In this document: piece after piece, positions 56,975 to 64,000 of the stretch
Numbering within the stretch: the stretch's first letter is position 1
Layout of the letters: each line of letters begins with the position of its first letter
Translations under genes and position numbers: made by a program
Assembly: GCF_000737065.1 (NCBI RefSeq)
Contig: NZ_AQRC01000002.1
Location: forward strand, 124,001-188,000
Direction of reading: 5' to 3'
Length of the DNA stretch: 64,000 nt
Origin: Thioclava atlantica
Lineage (GTDB): Bacteria > Pseudomonadota > Alphaproteobacteria > Rhodobacterales > Rhodobacteraceae
The notes under the pieces: model-generated
Told to the model about the DNA's origin: nothing
Databases searched by the model: none
The model's input: only the letters and a program-made list of their open reading frames with translations

Positions 56975-57775
56975 GTGAGCGGCCCGCGCGGCTGGGCGCT
57001 GGTGACCGGGGCCTCGTCGGGCATCGGGCGTGAACTGGCGCGGCTGGCGGGGGCCGAGGGCTACAATCTGGTGCTCTCCGGGCGGGATGTGACGGCGCTG
57101 GCCGATCTCGCCCGGGAGATCGAGACCGCCTCGGGGGTGTCCGCCCGCCCCTGCCCGGCCGATCTGTCGCAACCGGGCGCGGCGGCCGCGCTGTGGACGC
57201 GCGCCTGCGAGGCGGCGGACGGGCCGATCCATGTGCTGGTGAACAATGCGGGGCTCGGGCGGCACGGGGCCTTCGCGAGCGACGCGGGGGGCGATGCGCG
57301 CGAGGACGAGGTGATCGCGGTCAATGTGAGCGCCGCGACCGAGCTGATGCGGCTCGCGATCCGCACCATGCGCAAGCGCGGCGCGGGGCGGATCCTCAAC
57401 GTCGCCTCCGCCGCGGGCTACATGCCGGGACCGGGCATGGCGGTCTATCACGCCTCGAAGGCCTATCTGCTGCATCTCAGCGAGGCGGTGTCGGAGGAAC
57501 TCTCGGACACGTCGATCACCGTCACCGCGCTGTGCCCGGGCGTCACCCGCACCGGCTTCTTCGAGCGCGCCGAGATGGGCACGACCTGGCTGATGCGGAT
57601 CGCCCCGGTTCCAGACGCGGCCCGTGTCGCGCGCGCGGGCTGGCGTGCCTGCATGGCCGGACGCCGGGTGGCGGTCACGGGCATCGACAACAAGATCTTC
57701 ACCTTCCTCGCCCGGATCTTCCCGCGCCGCCTCGTGGTCAAGATCACCGGTTTGATGCTGCGCCGGACAGGCTGA
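56975..57775 (+). CDS. Short-chain dehydrogenase/reductase (DltE-like)
   Basis: This 266-residue SDR has the loop TGASSGIGRELARLA (near residue 11), NNAGLGRHG (near 88), the Ser in NVASAAGYMPGPG (near 143) and YHASKAYLLHLSEAV (near 157). It begins with GTG four bases after the pgk stop and is probably translated with pgk. The C-terminal tail is basic and hydrophobic. The substrate is unknown. Confidence 0.88.
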   Translation: MSGPRGWALVTGASSGIGRELARLAGAEGYNLVLSGRDVTALADLAREIETASGVSARPCPADLSQPGAAAALWTRACEAADGPIHVLVNNAGLGRHGAFASDAGGDAREDEVIAVNVSAATELMRLAIRTMRKRGAGRILNVASAAGYMPGPGMAVYHASKAYLLHLSEAVSEELSDTSITVTALCPGVTRTGFFERAEMGTTWLMRIAPVPDAARVARAGWRACMAGRRVAVTGIDNKIFTFLARIFPRRLVVKITGLMLRRTG

Positions 57776-57873
57776 AAGCCGCGAAGTTTCGGCGTGTTAG
57801 CGTCACCAGCGTTGCATCGGCTCCGCGCTGATCCTATGCCTTCGTCCATCCCACATCTCCCAGGAGGACCCCC

Positions 57874-58767
57874 ATGCCCAATGCCAAGCAGACGGAACAG
57901 ATTCGCGAAGGCAACGGCTTCATCGCCGCGCTCGATCAGTCCGGGGGATCGACCCCGAAAGCGCTGCGGCTCTACGGCATCGGCGAGGACGCCTATTCGA
58001 ACGAGACCGAGATGTTCGACCTGATCCATCAGATGCGCACGCGGATCATGAAATCGCCCGCCTTCACCGGCGAGAAGGTCGTGGGGGCGATCCTCTTCGA
58101 ACAGACGATGGACCGCGCGGTCGATGGCGTGCCCACCGCCACCTATCTGTGGGAGACCCGCGGCGTCGTCCCCTTCCTCAAGATCGACAAGGGTCTCGAG
58201 AAGGAAGCGCATGGCGTGCAGCTGATGAAACCGATCCCGGGGCTCGACGATCTGCTCGCGCGCGCGGCGAAGGCCGGCATCTTCGGCACCAAGGAGCGTT
58301 CGGTGATCTCGGCGGCCAATCCGGGCGGGATCAAGATGGTCGTGGATCAGCAGTTCGAGCTGGGCGCGCAGGTGCTCGCGCACGGGCTGGTGCCGATCAT
58401 CGAGCCCGAGGTAACGATCTCGATCGCCGACAAGGCCGAAGCCGAGGAGATGCTGCTGGCCGAGATCGTGAGCCATCTCGACGCGGTGCCCGAGGGCCAG
58501 CAGGTCATGCTCAAGCTGACGCTGCCCGAGCAGCCCAATCTCTACAAACCGCTCGTCGATCACCCCAAGGTGCTCAAGGTGGTTGCGCTTTCGGGCGGCT
58601 ATTCGCGCGACGAGGCCAATGCGAAGCTTGCGCAGAATACCGGGATCATCGCCTCGTTCAGCCGCGCGCTGACCGAGGGGCTTTCGGCGCAGCAGCCGGA
58701 TGCGGCGTTCGACGCCATGCTCGCCGAGGCGATCGACAGCATCTACGCGGCCTCCGTGGCGGGCTGA
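57874..58767 (+). CDS. fda: Class I fructose-bisphosphate aldolase
   Basis: This 297-residue enzyme cleaves fructose-1,6-bisphosphate to dihydroxyacetone phosphate and glyceraldehyde-3-phosphate through a Schiff-base lysine. The block [21 protein letters not shown] (residues about 13-33) is the marker of the bacterial class I type. [17 protein letters not shown] (near 235) closes the barrel. The ATG follows AGGAGG. It is separate from pgk by an SDR, and a UUCG-loop terminator follows. Confidence 0.94.
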   Translation: MPNAKQTEQIREGNGFIAALDQSGGSTPKALRLYGIGEDAYSNETEMFDLIHQMRTRIMKSPAFTGEKVVGAILFEQTMDRAVDGVPTATYLWETRGVVPFLKIDKGLEKEAHGVQLMKPIPGLDDLLARAAKAGIFGTKERSVISAANPGGIKMVVDQQFELGAQVLAHGLVPIIEPEVTISIADKAEAEEMLLAEIVSHLDAVPEGQQVMLKLTLPEQPNLYKPLVDHPKVLKVVALSGGYSRDEANAKLAQNTGIIASFSRALTEGLSAQQPDAAFDAMLAEAIDSIYAASVAG

Positions 58768-58809
58768 TCCGGCCCGCGAACGGCCACTATTACCGATCTC
58801 GATCAATCA

Positions 58810-58831
58810 GGGGGCGTTCGCGCCCCCTTTT
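58810..58831 (+). terminator. Rho-independent terminator after fda
   Basis: GGGGGCG-TTCG-CGCCCCC followed by TTTT is a canonical UUCG-tetraloop terminator 43 bp after the fda stop. Confidence 0.93.
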
Positions 58832-58992
58832 GCATATGAAGGCCCTGCACGGCCCATCCCCGGCGGCCGCGGCCGATCAATTTTTGCCAAAATGTAAATT
58901 TTTCTCTCGCTTTCAACACTTTTTCGCGATTTCTATGTGAGGTGGAGGAAGTTCCGAAAATCGCAAGACATACGGAAAAGGGAGGAACACCG

Positions 58993-60090
58993 ATGTCGAA
59001 ACTCATTTCCCGCCGCAAGGCGTTGAGCGGGGTTGCGCTGGCGGGTGCCGCCAGCCTGGCCGCGCCCCATGTCGCGAGCGCTGCGGCCGAAGGCACGACC
59101 TGGAAGATCCAGACCAGCTGGCCCGGCGGCGCCGGCCTGCAGATCTTCAAGGACTGGTGCGCGACGATCCAGGAAAAGTCGGGCGGCGAGCTCGCGTTCC
59201 AACCCTTCGGCGCCAATGACGTCGTGGGCGATTTCCAGCTCTATGACGCGGTGAAGAACGGCGTGCTCGACGCGGTGAACCCGTTCACCATCTATGCGCA
59301 GGGCATCATCCCGGCCGCCACCTTCCTGACCTCGATCCCGCTCGGCATGCGCAACCCGCATGAATTCGACGTGTTCTATTACGGCCTCGGCGGTATCGAC
59401 ATCGCGCGCGAACTCTATGCCAAGCAGGGCATGTATTTCGTGGGCCCGGTCCATCACGGCCCGAACATCATCCACTCGAAGGTGCCGATCCGCTCGATCG
59501 ACGACTTCCGCGGCCGCAAGATGCGCCTGCCCGGCGGCATGGTGGCCGAGGTGTTCAACGAGATCGGCGCCGAAACCACGGTTCTTCCGGGCTCCGAGAT
59601 CTTCCCGGCGCTCGAGAAGGGCACGATCGACGTGGCCGACTATGTGGGCCCGGCGGTGAACTACGCGCTCGGCTTCAGCCAGGTCACCAATTACATCGTG
59701 ATGGGCCCGCCCGGCTTCATGTCGCTCTACCAGCCGGTGGACATCATGGACATCACGGTCGGCCAGACCGCCTGGGACAAGCTCAGCCCGCAGATGAAGC
59801 AATTCGTCGAAATGGAGACCCACGTCTATTCCGACATGCATCACGCGGCGATCCAGAAGGCCGACCAGGAAGCCTGGGGCAAGTTCGAGGCCGATGGCAC
59901 CGAAGTCACCCGCCTGACCCAGGACGACGTGGAGCTGATGACCGAGGTCGCCGTGCCGATCTGGTTCAACTACGCCAACCGCGACCCGGATGCCGCGCGC
60001 GTCTTCAAGATCCAGCTCGACTACATGATGTCGGGTTCGCTCGGCTATGTGGACCCCGCGCTCACCGAAGGGCTCGAACTCAAGCTCTGA
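58993..60090 (+). CDS. TRAP transporter solute-binding protein (DctP family, TakP-like)
   Basis: This 365-residue periplasmic binding protein has a twin-arginine-like signal (SRRKALSGVALAGAASLAAP). Family blocks are MRLPGGMVAEVFNEIGAE (near residue 178) and LPGSEIFPALEKGTIDVADYVGPAVNYALGF (near 198), with the conserved Arg/Glu that bind a carboxylate. TakP-type proteins bind 2-oxo acids, so a related organic acid is plausible. A GGGAGGA ribosome site precedes the ATG. It is separated from the permease genes by a strong hairpin. Confidence 0.9.
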   Translation: MSKLISRRKALSGVALAGAASLAAPHVASAAAEGTTWKIQTSWPGGAGLQIFKDWCATIQEKSGGELAFQPFGANDVVGDFQLYDAVKNGVLDAVNPFTIYAQGIIPAATFLTSIPLGMRNPHEFDVFYYGLGGIDIARELYAKQGMYFVGPVHHGPNIIHSKVPIRSIDDFRGRKMRLPGGMVAEVFNEIGAETTVLPGSEIFPALEKGTIDVADYVGPAVNYALGFSQVTNYIVMGPPGFMSLYQPVDIMDITVGQTAWDKLSPQMKQFVEMETHVYSDMHHAAIQKADQEAWGKFEADGTEVTRLTQDDVELMTEVAVPIWFNYANRDPDAARVFKIQLDYMMSGSLGYVDPALTEGLELKL

Positions 60091-60115
60091 TCTCGGGCTC
60101 CCCGAGTAAGACACC

Positions 60116-60146
60116 CGCCCGGCGCCTTCGAACAGGGCGCCGGGCG
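60116..60146 (+). terminator. Hairpin between TRAP binding protein and permease genes
   Basis: CGCCCGGCGCC pairs with GGCGCCGGGCG (11 bp, 9-nt loop), with no T-run. It probably stabilises the binding-protein mRNA or reduces read-through into the permeases. Confidence 0.55.
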
Positions 60147-60180
60147 ATTGCCGGATTCAGAAAAACAACAGGACGACACC

Positions 60181-61494
60181 ATGCCCGGTCTCAGCTTTAC
60201 GCTGCCACACTGGCTCTACTGGGTCGGGCTGATCGTCTTTCCCCTCGTTGCGATGGTGCTTTCGCGCCGCCCCGCCCCCGAGGAAAGACGCTACAGCCTG
60301 CCCCTGGCCTATCTGATCGCCGTCACAGGCGGCATCCTCGGATTGCACCGTTTCTATCTCAAGAGCCTGCTCGGGCTCGTGTATCTGCCGATCTTCCTTT
60401 TCGTGCTCTACGCGAACGGGCAGGAAAGCGCGGCACGCACGCAGTTTTCCGATTACGCCAACCAGGTCCGCGTGGCCGAGCGCACCGTCGCGCGCGAAGA
60501 GGAGCGGGTCTCCGAAGCCGAGGCCAGCCTTGACGGGCTCAAGGCGGCGGTGACCGAAGCCGAACCGGGCTCCTTCGCGGCCAAGAGCGCGCAGCGACGC
60601 GTCGACCGGGCCGAGGCGGCCATCGAGACCGGCCGCGGCCGCGTCGAGGAGGCGCGCGCCACGCTCGCCGAGTTCGGTCCGATGCAGGGCGAGGCCGCGC
60701 AAGAGCGGCAGTTCTGGAACAACATGGCGGGCTATGCCTTCTATCTCATCCTCGCGCTGCTGCTGATCGACTTCGTGCTGCTGCCCGGCATGGTGCGCCG
60801 CGCCAACGCCGCCCTGCCGGTGCATGAGGAGATGTCCGAGGCCGAACGCGCCCTGCGCGCCGCCGAGGCCGAGGAAGAGCTCAAGCATGACCGCGACTAT
60901 GCCGAGAACTGGATCGACCGGCTGTCGCTCTTCTGCGGCGAATTCGTCAGCTACTGGGCGGTGATCGCGGTCTTCGTCTACTATTACGAAGTGATCGCGC
61001 GCTACGTCTTCAACTCGCCCACCAACTGGGCGCATGAGGCGATGTACCTGATGTTCGGGATGCAATACCTGATCGCGGGCGCCTATGCGATGCTCACCGA
61101 GAGCCATGTGCGCGTGGACATCTTCTACGCGCCGATGTCGCGACGGAGGAAGGCCTGGGTCGATCTCGGGACCTCGATCTTCTTCTTCATCTTCGCAGGC
61201 ACGCTGCTCTTCACGTCCTGGATCTTCGCGATGGACGCGATCGCCGTGCCCTCGGGCAATTCGGTGGTCTCGGACTGGGCGCGCGGCCAGATCGGCTTCG
61301 GCGAGATGCTGGGCTCCTTCGGTTTCAACCAGTGGTCCGATCCGAACATCCGTTGGGGCGAGATCAGCTTCAACGAATGGGAAGTGCCGCTATGGCCGAT
61401 GAAATGGGTCATGGTGATGGGCGGCCTGCTGCTGGTGCTCCAGGGCATCTCGAAGCTGGGCAAAGACATCCGTGAAATCGCGCGGGGGAACTGA
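60181..61494 (+). CDS. TRAP small permease DctQ with N-terminal TM2 domain and coiled coil
   Basis: This 437-residue protein is more than twice the usual DctQ length (about 160-200). Residues 8-27 form a membrane helix, and 38-77 resemble a TM2 domain (GGILGLHRFYLKSLLGLVYLP). Residues about 90-175 are a charged coiled coil, and 182-203 are another helix. From about 250 a normal DctQ four-helix domain follows (FVSYWAVIAVFVYYYEVIARYVFNSPTNWAHEAMYL), with an extra stretch of about 30 residues before the last helix. The large permease lies three bases downstream. The function of the added domains is unknown. Confidence 0.85.
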   Translation: MPGLSFTLPHWLYWVGLIVFPLVAMVLSRRPAPEERRYSLPLAYLIAVTGGILGLHRFYLKSLLGLVYLPIFLFVLYANGQESAARTQFSDYANQVRVAERTVAREEERVSEAEASLDGLKAAVTEAEPGSFAAKSAQRRVDRAEAAIETGRGRVEEARATLAEFGPMQGEAAQERQFWNNMAGYAFYLILALLLIDFVLLPGMVRRANAALPVHEEMSEAERALRAAEAEEELKHDRDYAENWIDRLSLFCGEFVSYWAVIAVFVYYYEVIARYVFNSPTNWAHEAMYLMFGMQYLIAGAYAMLTESHVRVDIFYAPMSRRRKAWVDLGTSIFFFIFAGTLLFTSWIFAMDAIAVPSGNSVVSDWARGQIGFGEMLGSFGFNQWSDPNIRWGEISFNEWEVPLWPMKWVMVMGGLLLVLQGISKLGKDIREIARGN

Positions 61495-61497
61495 GGC

Positions 61498-62853
61498 ATG
61501 GGTATCGAAATCGGAATCGAGTGGCTCACACTCATCATGTTCGGGAGCCTGCTGGTGCTCCTGATGGCGGGGCTGCCGCTGGCCTTCGTCACCGGGGGCC
61601 TGGCCTGCGTCTTCCTGTTCATCCTGGGCGACGCGCGCGCGCTCAACATCGTGCCGAGCCGGATCTTCCCGCTGATGACGAATTATCAGCTATCGGCGAT
61701 CCCGCTCTTCATCTTCATGGCCGCCATGCTCGAGAGGGCCGGGATCATCAACGACATGTTCGATGTGATCTACAAGGTGCTCGGCGGCGTGAAGGGCGGC
61801 CTCGCCTCGGCCACGATCATCGCCTCGACGATCCTCGCCGCGATGGTCGGCGTGATCGGCGCGGCGGTCGTGACGATGGGCATCATCGCCCTGCCGGCGA
61901 TGCTCAAGCGCAAATACGAGCCGAAGATCGCGATGGGGTCGATCATGGCGGGCGGCACGCTCGGCATCCTGATCCCGCCCTCGATCCTCGCGATCATCTA
62001 CGCGGTGGTCGCCGAGCAGTCGGTGGGCGAGCTGTTCATCGGCGCGGTGATCCCGGGGCTGATGCTCTCGAGCATGTATATCGCCTATGTGACGATCCGC
62101 AGCTACATCAACCCCGAGCTCGGCCCGGCGATCCCCGAGGAGGAGCGCGTGACCACCGCCGAGAAGTTCCGCCTCATCGGCAAGATGACCGCGCCGATCA
62201 CCCTCGTGGTGGTCGTGCTCGGGATCATCTTCTCGGGCGTGGCGACGCCGGTGGAAGCGGCCGGCATCGGCACCTTCGGCGCCTTCATCGTCGCGGCGAT
62301 CCACCGCAAGCTGGACTGGCCGACGGTGCGCGAAGCCTGCACCACGACGCTCAAGGCCAGCGCGATGGTCATCTGGATCATGTTCGGCGCGACGATCTTC
62401 GTCGGGCTCTACGTGCTCGAGGGCGGCCAGCAATTCGTGCAGGAGGCGCTCGCCGCGACCGGCCTGGGCCCCTGGGGCATCCTGATCCTGATGCAGATCC
62501 TGCTGGTGATCCTGGGGATGTTCCTCGACTGGGTCGGCATCCTGCTGCTCTGCGTGCCGATCTTCGTGCCGATCATCAAGGCGCTCGGGGCGCAGGCTTT
62601 CGGCCTGTCGAGCCCCGAGGATCTGGTTCTGTGGTTCGGCGTGCTCTACCTCGTGAACATGCAGATGAGCTTCCTCAGCCCGCCATTCGGCTACGCGCTG
62701 TTCTATCTGCGCGGGGTCGCGCCGCCCGAGATCCCGATGGGGGAGATCTTCCGCTCCGCCCTGCCCTTCCTCGGGCTGCAGGTGCTAGGGCTGGTGCTGT
62801 GCATGCTCTTCCCCGAGATCATCACCTGGCTGCCGAGCCTCGTCTACGGTTGA
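61498..62853 (+). CDS. TRAP transporter large permease (DctM family)
   Basis: This 451-residue membrane protein has about 12 helices and the ion-coupled transport function. Blocks MGIIALPAMLKRKYEPKIAMGSIMAGGTLGILIPPSILAIIY (near residue 126) and MFLDWVGILLLCVPIFVPII (near 340) are DctM hallmarks. It forms the transport complex with the fused DctQ three bases upstream. The substrate would be set by the binding protein. Confidence 0.94.
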   Translation: MGIEIGIEWLTLIMFGSLLVLLMAGLPLAFVTGGLACVFLFILGDARALNIVPSRIFPLMTNYQLSAIPLFIFMAAMLERAGIINDMFDVIYKVLGGVKGGLASATIIASTILAAMVGVIGAAVVTMGIIALPAMLKRKYEPKIAMGSIMAGGTLGILIPPSILAIIYAVVAEQSVGELFIGAVIPGLMLSSMYIAYVTIRSYINPELGPAIPEEERVTTAEKFRLIGKMTAPITLVVVVLGIIFSGVATPVEAAGIGTFGAFIVAAIHRKLDWPTVREACTTTLKASAMVIWIMFGATIFVGLYVLEGGQQFVQEALAATGLGPWGILILMQILLVILGMFLDWVGILLLCVPIFVPIIKALGAQAFGLSSPEDLVLWFGVLYLVNMQMSFLSPPFGYALFYLRGVAPPEIPMGEIFRSALPFLGLQVLGLVLCMLFPEIITWLPSLVYG

Positions 62854-62882
62854 TCGTCGCCTCGCGGGCGTGACGCCCCGAG

Positions 62883-62953
62883 CGGCCCCGCCCTCCCCAA
62901 GCCCGCGCAACGCGCGGCGACGGGGTGGCGGGGCCGTTTTCGTTTCGGGGCAT
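62883..62953 (+). terminator. Terminator of the TRAP operon
   Basis: CGGCCCCGCC (62883-62892) pairs with GGCGGGGCCG (62937-62946) over a long GC-rich loop and is followed by TTTTCGTTT. The big loop is unusual but the tail is classic. Confidence 0.75.
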
Positions 62954-63106
62954 GGCATTTGCGACATCGCGCGCGGTTTCGTCGCGATTTGATCGCAAGG
63001 GGGATTCCCTTGGCGAATCGCTTGTGTCATGTTGGTCCCAGAACGGCCCGAAAGAGGCCCCGGCGCGTCCGCGCAATCGGCACGACCGGACAGAACGAGG
63101 CAGGAT

Positions 63107-63403
63107 ATGACGACGCGACGCCCCACGATCGGGCCCCTCATCTTTGTGACCATCGCCGTTGTTCTCGGCGCCTATTTCGCCTTCGCCGCGGTGCAGGGCG
63201 AATACGGCATCCTGCAGCGCGTCCAGATCGAGGCGGAGATCGCGCAGCGCAGCTCCGAGCGCGACGCATTGCGCGCCAAGGTGGACCGGATGGCCAACCT
63301 CACCCGGCGCCTGTCCGACGACTATCTCGATCTCGACCTGCTCGACCAGCAGGCGCGCGAGGTTCTGGGCGCCATGCGCTCGGACGAAATCGTGATCCGC
63401 TGA
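63107..63403 (+). CDS. ftsB: Cell division protein FtsB (DivIC-like)
   Basis: This 98-residue bitopic protein of the divisome has a short cytoplasmic start, one membrane helix (IGPLIFVTIAVVLGAYFAFAA) and a periplasmic coiled coil (about residues 40-70). The C-terminal LDLDLLDQQAREVLGAM motif is typical. The ATG follows CAGGAT. Its position immediately before pdhA is conserved in many alphaproteobacteria; eno is not next to it here. Confidence 0.85.
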   Translation: MTTRRPTIGPLIFVTIAVVLGAYFAFAAVQGEYGILQRVQIEAEIAQRSSERDALRAKVDRMANLTRRLSDDYLDLDLLDQQAREVLGAMRSDEIVIR

Positions 63404-63510
63404 CCCCGCTTTCCAAGCGCCCTCGCCGCCCTAGTTGAAACGTGATCCCCATTCCTGCCCCGTCATGCCGCGGGGTCATTGCCTTCGCCCCGGCTTTGTT
63501 ATAGGGAATG

Positions 63511-63524
63511 GTTTAACGTTGAAC
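63511..63524. promoter_or_regulatory. Near-palindrome upstream of pdhA
   Basis: GTTTAACGTTGAAC is symmetric except for one base pair and sits 26 bp before the pdhA ATG. It may be an operator, but no regulator can be assigned. Confidence 0.3.
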
Positions 63525-63549
63525 TATTCCGGCCAAGGGAGGTCTAGCC

Positions 63550-64000
63550 ATGGCAGCACGGAAAGGCTCGGCGAGCGGCGCCAAAGCAGGCGCGAATGTC
63601 TCTGCCGACGAACTCAAGAGCTACTATCGCGACATGTTGCTGATCCGGCGCTTCGAAGAGAAGGCAGGTCAGCTCTACGGGATGGGCCTGATCGGCGGCT
63701 TCTGCCACCTGTACATCGGGCAGGAAGCGGTGGTCGTGGGCCTCGAGGCGGCGGCGAAAGAGGGCGACAAGCGCGTGACCTCCTATCGCGACCACGGGCA
63801 TATGCTCGCCTGCGGGATGGATCCGAAAGGCGTGATGGCCGAGCTCACGGGCCGCGAGGGCGGCTATTCGAAGGGCAAGGGCGGCTCGATGCACATGTTC
63901 TCGAAAGAGAAGCATTTCTACGGCGGCCACGGCATCGTCGGCGCGCAGGTGCCGATCGGCGCGGGCCTTGCCTTCTCCGACAAGTACAAGGGCAATGACA
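63550..64000 (+). CDS. pdhA: Pyruvate dehydrogenase E1 component alpha subunit, 5' part
   Basis: The first 150 codons are present; the gene runs off the right edge. It is the thiamine-diphosphate-dependent E1 alpha subunit that decarboxylates pyruvate. YYRDMLLIRRFEEKAGQLYG (near residue 26), GFCHLYIGQEAVVVG and the HGHMLACG block (near 82) are standard, as is GKGGSMHMF. The ATG has AAGGGAGG. The following genes are expected to be pdhB and the E2 gene, which lie outside the window. Confidence 0.95.
   Translation, partial: MAARKGSASGAKAGANVSADELKSYYRDMLLIRRFEEKAGQLYGMGLIGGFCHLYIGQEAVVVGLEAAAKEGDKRVTSYRDHGHMLACGMDPKGVMAELTGREGGYSKGKGGSMHMFSKEKHFYGGHGIVGAQVPIGAGLAFSDKYKGND

Overview
The window is GC-rich, densely packed chromosomal DNA from an alphaproteobacterium, most likely a Rhodobacterales member (Rhodobacter/Paracoccus-like). 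Three things suggest this. The right end carries ppi-ppi, pgk, fda, ftsB and pdhA, a set typical of that order. A sulfide:quinone oxidoreductase matches the Rhodobacter capsulatus enzyme in length and cysteine positions. An FnrL-type box lies upstream of it. The genus cannot be fixed by reading alone. I see no CRISPR array, insertion sequence, prophage or integrase. The only RNA gene found is one tRNA-Ser(GGA).

Layout. Positions 1-6132 hold a Liv-type (branched-chain amino acid/amide family) ABC transporter, an AraC regulator and a creatinase, a candidate creatine uptake and hydrolysis unit. Positions 6388-8593 hold a DUF2478 protein, a LysR regulator and a divergent NAD(P)-binding protein. 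Positions 8612-15037 form a LacI-controlled sugar operon in the order regulator, binding protein, two permeases, GH32-like hydrolase, ATPase. Positions 15223-23353 hold an XRE-cupin regulator divergent from a second complete Liv transporter, followed by an M20 peptidase and an amidase. An acyl-CoA synthetase follows (23415-25148). Positions 25321-31835 carry a complete alternative N-type F1Fo ATPase operon (atpDCQRBEFAG).

Positions 31989-46123 are a mixed set: flavin amine oxidase, ChrR-like cupin, a small cytochrome c, a ferric-reductase-like flavocytochrome, MFS and DMT exporters, a soluble three-PAS chemoreceptor, an SDR, pabC/pabB, a second cytochrome c, a MATE exporter and a Glyoxalase_8-type protein. 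sqr follows, with a strong terminator. Positions 47661-51566 form a tightly overlapping four-gene operon (HAD-UbiA fusion, GtrA, DprE1-like, DprE2-like) that resembles the mycobacterial decaprenylphosphoryl-arabinose pathway. Next come a CBS-containing M50 protease, tRNA-Ser, an AI-2E-family permease and a nested palindromic element. Then come two cyclophilins, pgk, an SDR and class I aldolase. A TRAP transporter with an unusual small permease (TM2 domain and coiled coil fused to DctQ) follows, then ftsB and the 5' part of pdhA.

Two threads recur. All four solute-binding-protein transporters have a stable hairpin between the binding-protein gene and the first permease gene, consistent with graded expression. 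Many operons use ATGA start/stop overlaps, suggesting translational coupling.
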